Assembly: GCA_034440635.1 (NCBI GenBank)
Contig: JAOTON010001142.1
Span: 412,501 to 476,500 of the forward strand
Direction of reading: 5' to 3'
Source: Lepas anatifera
Taxonomy: Eukaryota > Arthropoda > Thecostraca > Lepadidae
DNA length: 64,000 nucleotides
The position numbers and the translations under genes are program-made. The notes beneath the pieces are model-generated. The model saw nothing but the letters and a program-made list of their open reading frames with translations. It made no database searches and was not told where the DNA came from. Shown piece after piece: positions 42,840 through 56,348 of this stretch (positions within the stretch are counted from its first letter, which is position 1; each line of letters begins with the position of its first letter).

Positions 42840-43199
42840 TTAACCTTGTTCCTACTAATGTTATATTAAACTCTTCGGGGATTAAGTCACTTGATCTGCA
42901 GTGGTGACCTGTCCTAAGATGACACGACTTACAATTTTGGTAAAAGTTGCAGCAGTGATCCAGGATAAGGTGTGCTAAGTACGGCGGTGCTTCCCTTCGC
43001 CGTTTGCATGTGCCACCGAAAAAACAAACAAACTGAGCTTTCATCAACCCCTACCGGACCAAGGGCTAAATACAGCGTGTTCAAACTCCAAACCATCACC
43101 CTCCGGCAAGGGCGGAGCCAGGTCTCGGCCAAGCGGTATTCCAAGACCGTCGGGACTCCCTACTTGATAGGGGATGGTCAGCTGGGGGCCTCCGAGACC

Positions 43200-43740
43200 G
43201 AAACCAGAGATCAAGTTTGAAGGCCATATCCCATGCTCGAGGGGACCCTGAGACCAAATCTGGGGGGGGCAAATCAATGAGCTCATTGGGGCTGCCCAGT
43301 CCAAGATCGGGCCCCCGAGACCAAGCCCGAAGGGATAAGTTTGGAGGGCTCCCGCTAGAAATGTTGGAGCTCTCGCCACCAATGCTCAGTGGTCCGCTGA
43401 TAGCCAGGTAGAGACCCCTGAGACCAAACTGGGTGGGGGGGTGATGGCCCTGATGGGCCAATGCTTATGTTTTGCTCCATAGACCAATTTTCGGGGGCCC
43501 CTCGAGGTCGATATTTGCCCCCCCGAGATCAATGTTCAGGGCCTCGTACCGTAGCCAAATTGGTCACGGAGTATGATACTCCACGAGTCCCTCAATACCA
43601 ATGCTCCAGCTAGGGGCCTCTGAAACCAAGCTCGGGTGCTCCTGAAACCAAGTTCGGGGGCCCTGAGACTAAGCTCGGGGACCCTGAGATCAATGCTCGT
43701 GCTTTACGGTGCATAAGATTAAGTCACGCGGGTCTCCAGA
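43200..43740 (-). repeat. GAGCTTGGTCTCAGGGGCC minisatellite, block 1
   Basis: Diverged units of about 20-45 bp built on GAGACCAAGCTCGGGGGCCC (+ strand). It is the reverse complement of the array at 63410-64000. The units are irregular, with decayed stretches between them. Confidence 0.65.
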
Positions 43741-46700
43741 CCCCAAGGACCCACCTTAGCTACTCCACTGTTCTCCGGCTATCACCGGTCTCCCATCCCC
43801 TCCCCAGGAAAATTTGTGTGTCCGCACCCCTGCATATCACATTTTCACCTTTTTCCGATCTGACCGTGAGCTCCACAATGAATTTTTACCCTTCCCCTCC
43901 TTGCTCACTAACTGCTCTGTAGCATCTTGATCTGGACTTGAAGTGTGGGAATTCAGCGTCTTTATTTCCCACGTCTGCTTATTTGTCTCCGAAAGGGGGA
44001 AATCACTGCTGTGATGAGTTCCGTGATAATTAGGGTAGCTACTGCCGGTGCATTGTTTGTCTGCGAATGAAAATTAGCGAGAAATTTATTTCCTTACAAA
44101 AAACACAGTGCAAGCAAATTCAATAGTCACTGGACTTCAAAACTGTGTAAGGACATTTCTGGTGCCGTTACAGCAAACAACAGTAGTGCATAGCTCAATG
44201 TTAGTCGCGCACCGATCCAGTGTAGGCACGCTGAGTGGCATGAAAAATTGGGGGCATCCCTGCCCCTCCCCCTTTGGAACTGTGGGTTTGCACCGACGGG
44301 ACGTCAACATTCCTGGGCCGAGACCGATGATCATTTCAAAAGAAAAAAAATGTCAAGTACTTCTTTGGGCCAGGGCACTTTGACCCAAGGGAAAGGAGGC
44401 TCACTACGCCTAAGCCCGGGCCGAGCTCTCCTCCGGAATACACTTCCTCAATCTCACAGGCTTCGAAATGAGGCCATAAACAATGCCGCGCGCATAGGCT
44501 CCGAATGGCCGGTGAATGATCGCGGGAGGAATGACACTTGCCGGGGTCGCAAGTGAGAGGCAGGGCGTGGCAGATGGGCCCTCCTCGGGTGAGGAGGAGA
44601 CAGAGAGGAACAGTCTGGTGGCAGGGGGCCCGGCGGAAAGGTGGCCAAGCAACGCGCGGGAGAGAAGACCAGAGGCGGACTCGGAAACGGCTCGGGCAGG
44701 AGAAGGCAAACCGATTCGGCGGCAAACCCACAGTCAGGCAGTAAGTGCTCTGTGAGCCATGGGCATTTCACTTCCCTCCCCACTTCATTCGGATCAAACA
44801 CATCCAGCGTGCCTGCATGTCGATTAACTAGGTTACTGGGGGATGTACAGAGACGTCATGGTGTGTCGTGGTGTTTATGTCTGCTTGGTTACAGGCGACC
44901 CTACGGGGGCTTCCTTGTCCAAAAGTGCACGGATCGGTGCGGAATTTTCGGATGAGCAAAATGGGATTTAACAACGGCAAGTCTTGGACAGGGGGGATGT
45001 GATCACTTCTTTGGGGGGGGTATCATCGAGCGGGATAAATCAGTTCAAGGGGGAAGGGGATCGATAACATCCATATGGCGTAAATGCGGCGGATGCGGCA
45101 CGCATTGTCTTTTTTGTGACGAGGATAATATTCATGATTTTATTTTACGGGCTTGGCCGTATTCGATATGTGACTGTTCATGCCAATTGCGGAGGGCTAT
45201 ATGGTGAGTGGGATTGGGAGAGCCCATAAGGCAAGAAGGAAATGTTTTCCTGAGGGGGGAGGGCATTTGCGACCTAAGGGTCAAATATAGAGCCCGACCG
45301 TTTTGGACGGGGAATGGGTGCTATTGCGGCAGAACGATGTCATAATTTTAGTCGTCTTTAGTCTTTTGGAAATCTGAGTACGCTGCTAACACGCCAGCGT
45401 TCGTTCAGTTTGTGGCGGCCCCTCAATCAATCGGTGTTCTTCTCTAACCAGGATTTATAGTTGGATCATTCCCGGGATTCGTAGTCAGGTCGATTCCCAC
45501 TGCACCTTTTACTCGAGTCGGTATCCTTTTTTGTTTTGTTTTGTTTTTGTTTTGTTCTATTCCGCCGCCCGCGGATCCATCTATGAGTATTTCTGCCCAC
45601 GATTGGTTATTGGTCTTAAGACAAATAAAGGGTGAAAATAGACATATATTCTCTCATTAATTCCTTTCATTGGTAATTGCAATGCGCGATGTAAGACAAG
45701 CAGAAACCGGGCCCCTTTTATCTGGGGGAAGCCCATCGGTACTTATCGCCACACCTTCCCACGTCGTCGTATCATTAAGCGGAAGGCCGCTTAAAACGTC
45801 AAAGCGTCCTCCCCACTCTTCAGGAACCCTCCGATTCAATGCGCGTTCCCGTTCTTATTATTAATATCAAGGGGGTAATACTATTGGGCGTGGTCTCCAA
45901 ATCGTAATTCATTCGCAGGCTTGTAGGGGGGAGGCTATCTCTAGTTTTAGGGGCAGGAGGGGTAGTTTTGTGGGAAGGCCCCACCTGGGTTACCCTAGCC
46001 AGGATATGGTGATTTCTACTGGGTAACCTTGTGCAGCTTGGATATTTCGGTGAGCCATACTCTGAAAACGAACCTATCCATCCCCCACGGGTACAGGAAA
46101 ATAGGGTGGAGCTCATAGTCCTCGCTCGGCCGATCCAGTGGGTAAATCATGTCATTTCCGATCATCCTACCGTCGGCTGGGCCCCGTATCTTTGTTCTTT
46201 CCCCGTGAGAACCCTTTTGTGTGGGAAGGAGTAAGAAAACTGGCAGATTCCATTTCCCAAAAGGGGGTTTTATCTTGCTGGTGATCATAATTAGGTATAT
46301 GTGGTAGGTGTTCCCTTTTCGTGCTTGGGGCGCTCAGGAGACCACGTCAATGAATGCCTTCCCCGGGCTAACTGGCGACATTTCTGGTCATTAAAAAAGT
46401 GGGGGGAGGGGTGTGGCCGCATTGTGGCCGCACGGTGTGGTCATATGGATGATGGATAGACCCTCCTCACTTCACAGGGCGATCATACTCATCGCAGACC
46501 CAGATAATAACTAATACCGCTAATGAACGACCGGGACCAGGGGTTTAATAGGGGATGTCATAAAGGGAACCCAGGTACATATGGAGCCGCACGATACCAC
46601 TAGTTTCTGCCATTGTAATATCACTACTGATGAAAAGGAAAATCTTTGCGGTCCAGGGCTTGCAGTTGGAAGGGGGTACCTTCCCTCTGGCGTTTAAGCG

Positions 46701-49700
46701 ATGATTGCGCTGGGCGCCCGGTTTCTGCGCTTATCTCACGACCGGCCGGCGCGTCGCGGCGTGGCGCCGCCGTCAGCGGAGGGAGGGAGAGCGAGAGAGT
46801 GGGAAGAGCAGTGTGGAGAGGTGCAAACGCACGTCAGTCAGCGGAGGTGCGGGAGGTGCGAACGAAGATATCGGCGCCGCCCGCCGACGCGGTTGAAGTG
46901 GTGAAAGGTTCGACACCTCTGGGGGAGCACCAGGTAAGTAGGGAAAATTATTCACGGGAAGGGGGACACAAAAAGGACGCCACAGGGTTAATGCACCTCT
47001 TGACGCAGCGTTTAGGCTTAAAATTTTTCTAAGCTTAGGCGTTTCTGTAGGCGACAGTAAGGACAGGTTGGCATAGGTTTTCAATGTTCCATGGGGAGGA
47101 GGAAATTTAACGTTGCATGTGTCAGTCAAACCATAGGGTTCTGAATTCAGAATCCCCCTTATACTCCGTCCCAGGAGCGGGGGAGAGCTTTAGTTTGGGG
47201 AGGGCTAGCATAGGGAAGCCCTATTGTTCGTGTACCGCTTAGGTAAGAAATTATTTCACGAACGAGATATGCTAAACGCTGCTAAGTAAGGATAACACCG
47301 AGTCACGTCTGCTTTATCGAGTAAATATAAATATGTCGGAAGCACCGTGCAGGCACGGAAATTCCAACACTTGCTTCTTATTGCCCTTTTGCAGTTTTCG
47401 AATCGACGTTTAAACAATTCGGATAGGCAATGGGGATAACGCAGGGTGGTTGGCTACACGCAAGAGAAGATTGAACCAGTGTGATCAGCGTCGCCGCGCC
47501 GAGAATCGACAGGGTAGTTCGTTGTTACACTTATCAGCTCGGCGGAGTGCCAAGCTCCGCACTGGAAGGTGTATATCCGATAAGGAAGAGCAACTGGACA
47601 TAAATTAATGCACAACTGTCTATATTACGTCTGAATTAAAGAAAAGCTGACGCCAGCAATCGTGCGGAGTGTCAACGGTATTTATAGTCACCCACCAGTC
47701 AGAGAACCCTAGATAATGTCAGCGTTGGAGCTAGCCGTGAACTTGGAATATTCGTTGTTTCAAAAGGCATAGCGTAACATAACAGTTCTGCCTTCGAGTT
47801 CCCGATTAGACGTATCATTTTCTTGTTATTTAAAGGGTCACACTTCGTGAGCTATCCATTTCGCCCTTTTTGGTCGATTTCGCCCTGCTGTGTAACGCTC
47901 CCTGCCGGACGTTGTGTTGCCTCAAAGGGTGTTTTACAGAGCTGAGTAAAAGCTTTCCTTCATACTCCAAAAATTATCTGGGCTTTCGGAAAGGAAAAGC
48001 CATCTCACTTCGCATTATCAGTACCACATTAAGGGACTATTGTAATCGCCGGCGCATATCATTCAATTATAGCGCATGGCGTCCGAGTGACAATTTGTTT
48101 ATAGAAATTCAAATCAAGTGACGTATTCTATAAACTATCTTATCAAAAATGTGTTAAAATAATCTTGGGCCACGCACAATCATTTGCTTATGAACTATTC
48201 CTTCTCTCTGAAACCTAAAATCTTATAGCTACGGCACATCCCCTCGTGAACATATTTCCCATGAAGGTATCTTGGATGCATTAAGCATGCACATTCATAC
48301 AATTCTAAGGATTATGTGGACAGGAGAGCACGCTTTTCTTTACCCGCGGTCGGGAACTGAGTTTTAGCGGTGGTAGTACTCCCGTACGGGTCCTTGGCCA
48401 AAATCTAGCAGAGCGTTATTGGTATTACTGTAACCGCGAAGTTTTGCAGAGTAGGCTTAGTGTAAGGTGTGTCCAAGGGAATTTTTAGGCGTTGTTGCAT
48501 CTAAAGAGTATGCTTGGGGGGGCGAGATGCTTCAATTTAGTGGGTCCAATGCGTGCACATGCGTGGGTAGAGCCGTAATGTGGATTGGGGGGGCCATTTG
48601 TCCCGGGTTAAATGATGCACGTTGAAAACGCAGACGGGTTAATACGAAATTCCGCCGGTCATGGGGGGTTGAGTTTCAACGAGCCTATCAATTTTAGCAA
48701 AATATGCGGAGACGCTGAATATATATCTGGTGAACATTACAAGTCACTTCCCTTTGCAGCCTGGTAAATTACAACAACAAAGAAATTGAGAATAAATGGT
48801 TCGATACATTGGTGCTATTTAGTACAGTAGGTCGGGTCTCAGTGGGAGAAATATTGGTCTCTACAGCAATGGAAACATATGCCCCCAATTGAGCCTCCAA
48901 TATTGTGCCTTGCAAAGTTATACAAAATTGAGAGTACATGGTTTGATATACTTGTGCTATTTAGTGCAGTAGGCTTGATCTCAGGGGAAGATATATTGAT
49001 CTCTCCCAAGCAATGCAAACATATCCCCAAAGTTAACCTCCAATATTGTGCCAAGCAAATTAGTTATTAAATAGGGCATTATGTTGCCCCTTGGATGTTA
49101 GGCCGGTGATGCCGCGTCCGCCAAGACAGAGCACGGCGCGCATGCTCAATGCGTTGGATTCAGTATTATTAGACATACCATATAAGCAACGGTGTTAAAA
49201 AGCAGGGAGGGGGAACATGGCGTATCATTAATCCTGGAGACGATGTATAGAGGACTCGACGAATGAAGGAGGGTATATGAGCGATGGCATCTCATCAGCC
49301 GCGGCGGGTGCCCCGTTCATGCTGGGTATGACGGACCCAACGGCGTCTATTCGACAGCCCTCGTGAGGCACGGTTACCGAGAGGGACCAGGTGGCGATTC
49401 CCGGTGTCAGACCCTGAACTTTCCCCCTTGTTGCCGCTCATTCTTTGGAAAACCCTTGTTGCTTCTCACGAATTTCCGTAAGCCCCTTTTTGCACCGTTT
49501 GGCCATACTAATAGTGACTATAAGAATTTTTCTAGTAATTTATCATTATTATAAATCCGATCTTTTCGAGTTTGAGATCGATCGGAACCTGGCAAAGTTT
49601 TCTGACAGAGGGAGGAATGCCAAGGGCCACATTACTTTCACCGGAGGGTTGGGAAAACATTCAAAACTCCAGGGACCCGACTATTCGGCCGTTATTGGGT

Positions 49701-50100
49701 TGGGGATGAATACATGAAGTATGAAAGAAGACTGCTTGAGACGAATGCATGTGGACGAGAATGCTCTAACATAAGGACCGGTGGACATCCTGTCGGGGGA
49801 TGATTAGGATGGGCCCGGGGCGGGACCGTGTCACCCCGAGTAAGGGAGCTACTTTGGCCGGGAAACAAAACGGGGGCCTCGAAGGGGGAAAGGGACAGGC
49901 TCATGACACTGATAGCCCATGCCTCGAGTTGCCGGCTGCGTAGTGCCTCCGATTGTATTGCTACAATTCACTTACGCCGTCCAGCCGACGAACCGTACAG
50001 ACGGGAAACCCCCCCTGTTGGTTACTGGGCCTGAGTGGTTCCAGTCTTTGATCGGTCCTTGGAGGAGGACCGTGGGATGCGCCATGGGGCCTTAGCGCAT
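43741..50100. other. Gene-free, G-run and CpG-rich stretch
   Basis: I see no protein motif, splice pattern or RNA gene in 6.3 kb. The sequence has many runs of 5-8 G or C and looks richer in CpG than its AT-rich neighbours; two local GC-rich patches lie at 44400-44720 and 46690-46930. One diverged tandem pair is at 48783-49062. The long frames here have shuffled, Pro/Arg/Ser-rich composition and appear on both strands, as expected from GC-rich non-coding DNA. Confidence 0.45.
48783..49062. repeat. Two-copy diverged tandem repeat, about 137 bp
   Basis: Two neighbouring units share ATTGGTGCTATTTAGTACAG-like, TATTGGTCTCT-like and CCTCCAATATTGTGCC words in the same order, about three quarters identical by eye. 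Confidence 0.65.
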
Positions 50101-50114
50101 CCATGGTGCGGGTT

Positions 50115-50960
50115 CAATTTGGTACTGTCGGCCAGGGAGAGTCGAGGGTCAATTCGAAAAACGAACTGACCCTGGTCCAGGGAGGAGACCGCAGTCAATT
50201 GGGTGCTGTCGGCCAGGGAGAGCCGAGAGGACAGTTCGACTGATGAACTGACCCTGGTCCAGGGAGAGACCGCAGTCGATTTAGTGCTGTCGGCCAGGGA
50301 GAGTCGAGGGACAGTTCGAAAAACGAACTAACCCTGGTCCAGGGAGAGACCACAGTTAATTTGGTGCTGTCGGCCAGGGAGAGCCGAGGGGACAGTTCGA
50401 CTGATGAACTGACCCTGGTCCAGGGAGAGACCGCAGTCGATTTAGTGCTGTCGGCCAGGGAGAGTCGGGGGACAGTTCGAAAAACGAACTGACCCTGGTC
50501 CAGGGAGAGACCACAGTTAATTTGGTGCTGTCGGCCAGGGAGAGCCGAGGGGACAGTTCGACTGATGAACTGACCCTGGTCCAGGGAGAGACCGCAGTCA
50601 ATTTAGTGCTGTCGGCCAGGGAGAGTCGAGGGACAGTTCGAAAAACGAACTGACCCTGGTCCAGGGAGAGACCACAGTTAATTTGGTGCTGTCGGCCAGG
50701 TAGAGCCGAGGGGACAGTTCGACTGATGAACTGACCCTGGTCCAGGGAGAGACCGCAGTCAATTTAGTGCTGTCGGCCAGGGAGAGTCGAGGGACAGTTC
50801 GAAAAACGAACTGACCCGGGTCCAGGGAGAGACCGCAGTTAATTTGGTGCTGTTCGGCCGGGGAGAGCCGAGGGGTCAGTTCGGCTGACTGACCCTGGTC
50901 CAAGGAGAGACCGCAGTCAATTTGGTGCTGTTCAGCCAGGGAAGAAGCCGAAGAGACAGT
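50115..50960. repeat. Satellite: 80/81-bp monomers in 161-bp dimers
   Basis: The word GTGCTGTCGGCC (or a close variant) starts at 50122, 50203, 50284, 50364, 50445, 50525, 50606, 50686, 50767, 50847 and 50925. Spacing settles at 81, 80, 81, 80. Two monomer types alternate: one with CAGTTCGAAAAACGAACTG, a perfect 7-bp hairpin with A5 loop, the other with CAGTTCGACTGATGAACTG. Each monomer also has the palindrome CCCTGGTCCAGGG. The outer units are more diverged. Frames read through it on the - strand are not genes. Confidence 0.9.
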
Positions 50961-52707
50961 TTATACTCCAGGTTCGTGGGCGTTAGGCTGGCCAGAGATG
51001 GACGCGTCCTAGGTCTTCCTCTCGCGTCGACGGGCCGATGAGGTCGCCGAAAGGACCTTATTCCCGGGAGGGGTCCAGGGGTGACCTGCGCTCCTCTGAC
51101 CCCTATGCTCGGCGGCGCCCGCGTGGCACCGCCGGCCGCGGCGACGTTCCATCAGGATCGTCGTTAGATTTCCGGGCGGTTAGGTGCGAAGGTCCTGAGG
51201 TAGAATGCACCTTCGACACCCCCACGCCTGATGGATCCGAATGGTGTCGCTGGCCATAGGGAAACGGGTGGGGTCAGGAGAGGGGGCGCGCCCCGATTAT
51301 TACAAGCGATACATTGTCTGTAGAGAGCCACCGGCCGTGGAAATATTAATCTAAGGCCAAAGAAAGGGAACAAGTTATCGAGGTCATAAGTTTTTTTATT
51401 GCGAACTTATCAAGTCTACTGGGATATAGCACGTGCAGTTCGGAACGCAAATTGTGTCATTTGTAAGGGTCTGGGAGCATCAGGAGGTCAAAGCCTTAAG
51501 GTAGGATAATGTTAGGAGTCAAACAAAAAAGGGGATTAAGACAGTCCCTGGTGCCGCTTTTATGTGGATTAGTCGAGGGAAGACATTGGGCGGGGAGGCA
51601 GGAGACTTGCATGCACGCTGGATCAAAATTATATCCCTCTGCCTTCTTATGCAGTGTGTCTCGGCTCATGTTGAGTGCTTGCTTGTTCTGTATGTGCGCA
51701 TGCCCCGCCCCATCTCGTACGCCTGCGTTCGCCACACTGTAATCCCCAAACAAATATGAGTGTGAGGGCATAGGGAAGGCGGCAAGGGCAGCCCGCCGCC
51801 AGCTACACCGTGGCGCGGCCGCCGCGCGAGACGCGCAAACGCCGCCGCCGTTCCCGACGCAGGAGCGCGCGCCTGAGCGCACGCCCGACAGCCAGCCAGC
51901 GCGCGCGCCCGTCCCACAACTGCATCTTTACACCGGTGCCCTGAGGGTCCCTGTCCGATACATTGCGCATGCGCGATCTTCCTGGTCCCTTGGGTGATTT
52001 CCTTTATTCGTACCTTTACATATCAAATGTATGGAATATGAATATGACTCAGACGACACCTTTTCGCCCAAAAAATCCTGTAATTAACCTAAAGTATAGG
52101 AATAAAGTTAAGAACTGGAGGAAAGGCTCGATTAAAATAATTTTTATCACTTATAATATCTTCGCTCCCTTCATTACAGAAGCTTCAACTTGATATGGCA
52201 GCATATCAAATACTTTCTATAGTTCTTGATAAGTTCCAGATCTCAAATATCGCTAGCTGCTGATTTCGCTCGCCACAGAGCGTCAGCGCCATGACACCCC
52301 CGAGGGTCCCGGTATTTAAAGGGACATTGTCGCAAAAATTTTATTGGCTAGATCAAAAGGTTGCAAAAAGTTGTTTCAGAAGTCATATTCTCATTTTTGC
52401 AAATTCAGGCTCAAAATGCCTCAAAATCGGCCTCAAAGTCAACATTTATAGACGACTTTACCGAGTCCTTATGGTATCGAAAAATGACGTAGCCCGGGCT
52501 ATGGCTTTCCATTTCTACACCAAAGAATGTAAAAAATTTCAATCGAAGCATTTTGGTAGCTAAACCTGAGATATAAAAAAATTATTTTATAAAAATAACT
52601 TTCCAAAACGCTTTTGAATAGGAAATATAGGACTTTAAAGAAATACCATCAACCAATCAGAAGCCCAGTCCTTATAGGATTTGGTCACGTGGGCTTATCT
52701 TACATCA
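50961..52707. other. No gene recognised
   Basis: A GC-rich, CpG-rich patch (51780-51920) could be a promoter or CpG island, but no gene start is evident. The unit CCCCGAGGGTCCCGGTATTT (about 52298-52317) is the inverted partner of the one at 19433-19457. Confidence 0.35.
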
Positions 52708-53493
52708 ATTGACCCCGGTCACGCTCACCAGTGGCGCTAGTGTGCCATCCAAGATGGCCGCGAAAGAGGGACTCCGAGAGGTAAACAACGTTGGTGGGCC
52801 CGGGAATAGCATGGTAAGCGGTGAATTATACGTGTTTTATGCCTGGTATGTGGCAGTGGCTTATAACCAGCCGCTGCAGAAGGCAGTGAGGAGCCCAAAT
52901 TCGAGGACTTTTTGGTCCCAAGGAGCAAAGTTTGTAGTCAGGATCAGGTTAAAGTTTGCTGCAACCCCCACTTTTTTGCCGGTGGCGACGCTTATGTTTG
53001 GAAACGCATTTTCCATCGTACATTCAAACTGGAATTTCAGACAGCTTGAAACGAATAAAGGCGTATATCTACCGAACTATTTCAAGATATCAGTTTCCCG
53101 GGCTAAAAAGGAATACAGCCATAGGCGGATCCAAGGGGACAGCAAAGTGGACATGTGCCCCATAGGCAGATCCAGGGGGCAAAGGGAGTATGTGTCCCCC
53201 GCCATTGACCCTCGGCGCCCCCTGAAATGGCCACGCCCCCTGAAATTTCGCTTCCCACCCCCCCTCCACCCCAGGATGCGAAAGTCGGCTCCCACCGATA
53301 GGGTTTTGCTCCCATCCGATAGGGTTTCTCGGTCAAGAATGGCGCCTCGCCCCCCCTCCCCCGGGAAGGTGCCCCCGATCGGCAATCCTGGATCCGCCTA
53401 TGATGACGGCCCAAGGATAAAGGCCTACTCCTGCTAGAAGCAGGCTCAAGGGAGTGGAAGGAGGCATAAGCGGAACTGGAGATCGCCCCACAG

Positions 53494-53841
53494 CCAGTCT
53501 GCAAAGTATGGCAGCAGGCCAGACGAGTCGCACCAGCCATCTAAAATTATCGCACCACCATCTTCCAAAAATTCGCACCAATATGCCACATACCAGGAAA
53601 AGAATGCACCCATTCCTACCCCTGCAATGCAATGCTATCTCAATCATTATTCAGTTAATTAAGGGCTTTTTATAAGGCCCCTCCTGTGTCTTAATAGCCA
53701 TTCAGCCATTATTTGTTTATTTTAAGTGTCACTAACCTTGCAAATTCGCACCAGGTTGGTAAAATTGGCACCACTCATCCTGTCTCCAAGGGCACTCGCG
53801 CCGACGAGATCTCGTCGAAAATGCCATACTTTGTACACTGG
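53494..53841. mobile_element. hAT-type MITE nested in THAP repeat copy C
   Basis: Ends CCAGTCTGCAAAGTATGGCA and, reverse-complemented, CCAGTGTACAAAGTATGGCA. On the element's strand its flanks are CTGTGAGG and CTGTGGGG, one mismatch from the duplication in copy A. Confidence 0.75.
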
Positions 53842-53867
53842 CCTCACAGCCGCTTACCAGGTGGATG

Positions 53868-54137
53868 TCAATGAAAGTCAGATGGCTGAAAATGTCTGCA
53901 ACAGACAGCAGCATTTGAGCCTATCTTCTTCCCAATTCTCAGTTTCAACTTCCACTGCTTGGACAGCACCTTATCCTGAGGAAACTTGTGAAAGCTGAGA
54001 CTTCGACACTTTCTTCGGAAGGATACACACTGAGGAACGCAGCATTTCTGATTGGATCTAATGGTTATCCGTCTCTTCTCCATTTTCTTTGAACTTTCCA
54101 AGATTATAACAAACAAGAAAATAACGCCAGTCTTCAA
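53868..54137 (-). pseudogene. THAP-domain exon, copy C
   Basis: Intact THAP finger (CCVPQC, LSFHKFP, QWKLK, CCRHFQPSDFH), followed at once by TGA and a GTAAGC donor, as in copy B. It differs from copy B by only a few residues. Confidence 0.6.
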
Positions 54138-54345
54138 TATTCACGTCCACCCAACGTCACGTGTAACCACGCGCTTTCACGAGTTTACCACGACTGAAAA
54201 TCCGTTACCATAGGAACCGTGTAGGAACCAAGAGTTTATTTACAAATGCGCCGGATATGAAGCAGCCGCGCCAGACGTCAGTCCCTCTACTGGCGTTTCC
54301 AAAAAAATCCGCCAGGTGCCAACACTTTCGATGACCGAGGCCAAT

Positions 54346-56304
54346 GTGATGTCATCACGGCTTTCAACGAGTTATCCATATTTACCATTTTAAAAGCCGC
54401 GGCAAACACGGAGATATGAATACAAACTCTATAAGACTTATTAGCGCTGCGGCCAGGCCCGATCACCCTAAAGATTATAATTAATAATTGTTCGTTATTG
54501 CATGATTGCATTGCAGCGACAATGATACAAGAAAAAGATACGGGTCGCGCGATCCAGAAGAGCCTCTTTTGAGGCATGAAAAAAGGTTTTGGTGGTTTTA
54601 AGGACGAGGAGATTGTCGCCGGTCCGGTCTCGTGATCAACAAAACAATATCGTGGGTTATCTGTACGTAAAATATTTAGAGCATTTGATGTGGTCAATTG
54701 AGATTTTCTCAGAGGAAACAATGTATGAGTGAAAAGTTAATGAAACAATTTTAATTTTTGCCATCCATCGTTGCTGGGCACCAATGCCCATTGAGGTTTT
54801 GTGTAGTGAGTGTAGTGAGTTAGTCAGGCACTAATCCCATCAAATATGGGCAATGCATTTAATGTTTCTGTTCTGCATTAATTAGGTTCACGAAGTTGGC
54901 AGAAAGCAAATTGTATGCTTAATTGATAACTATTCATTTTGGCCCGCTATTATAGCTGTGGTCTCATTCAGTCTGTCGACACCAATCAGCGAGCAGCATT
55001 GAGTCGATGTCACATGACTATAGCCTCTCCCTGAGAACAAATCATAGAACCAATTGTAGATTTACAGGCTGACAACCTGCTGTGGTGCTGCTGGATGAAA
55101 CAGTAAAAGCAGAACAGTGGCAGCGCACTATTTTGTGATTGGTAGATAAGTATTCTGGTTGATTTTTGTTTGATAAGCAGTAGCACATACTAGAGGCAGT
55201 CGCGGCACTGATATTTCTTTTCTAGAGGAGAGGCTCGAGGGCCTGCAGACAGGACTGTGCTGACAGATGGAACAAGGCTTATGAGTAGTGTCAATGCCAA
55301 AAAATCCTCATTTTATTGTTGCACAGGTCAACTTGTGTACTAAAATGGGTGAAAATGATTGGCGATGACAATTTTCCAATGATTGCTTAGGCATATTATT
55401 TTTGAATGTCCCATATTCGCTCTCTTTTTGGTCCAACTTTCTATTTACAATATCTGTGCACTCTAGTAAAATTCTATATCAAGCCTGCAATTTGAATTAC
55501 AAATTTCTACCTGTTACAAATACTAGTTGTGCACAATGTGTGCATGCTAGTGCATTTTCTGCTTAGTTTACCTTCTTTAAAGTATGAAAATGTTTTTGAT
55601 AATTTCACATATTGAAACAGATTTTACCATTTATTTTGGTACCATGCAGTACATAATAGTTTGTGTACTCTTATCCACTTCTCGGATGAAGTTACTCATA
55701 TTTCAAGTGCTACTGTTTGTTTCCAGACATGAAAGTGGCTTTAGCATGAATTCATCCATCTGCCCTCTGCAAATGCCCATCTGCATGTTTTTTTATAATT
55801 GCTATTTAAAATAAACTGAAGAAAAACTAGGATAAGATGTATTATGATTTGAAACACTAGGAATATACCCAGCCAATACAAAAATATAATTGTGAACAAA
55901 GAGTATGGATAGACATATAGGAATGACAGGAGGGCAATCTTGGGTGATGCAATTTTTTGTGTTTTCCTAGAGGAATATGTGAAAGATTAAGCTGGTCACT
56001 TCAGAGAGAAAATTTTTTTACTAGAAAACCTGTCTTTTGTAGCTGCTGTGTATCATCAAACTATCATCCCAATCAATGGACCAGCTTGTGTATGATCATT
56101 TTGTTTGTTACTTTGAATGGGATGAACCCAATCAGACCGATTCTTCCATAGACCTGAAATTTGAAATATTTGTTTTCTATTGTGGGCCAGCTTGGAAATA
56201 ATGTATTATAATTTATAAAAAATCATGATTTTGCATGGTTCCACCCAACCCTTCCAAAAACCCATGATCTAGAGTATAGATCGTCTTTGAGGACGTCTTT
56301 CTTC

Positions 56305-56348
<44 letters not shown>

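Larger units (their letters stand above)
52708..54345 (-). mobile_element. THAP repeat, copy C (inverted)
   Basis: Same unit as at 9324 and 16921 but on the - strand, with the same ends (ATTGGCCTCGGTCA at 54345; ATTGACCCCGGTCA at 52708). It is 1,638 bp like copy B and more similar to B than to A. It contains the embedded MITE at 53494-53841. Confidence 0.7.

Noticed and set aside
44108..47129. Overlapping open frames of 60-130 codons on both strands
   Set aside because: Biased, shuffled composition, no domain motif, no splice or start support, and frames on both strands at once; typical of GC-rich non-coding DNA.
50356..50903. Repeat protein of 27-residue units on the - strand
   Set aside because: The reading frame arises from the 80/81-bp satellite and breaks with the 80-bp units.
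50115..50960. CRISPR array
   Set aside because: Units are contiguous 80/81-bp monomers without unique spacers, in an animal genome.
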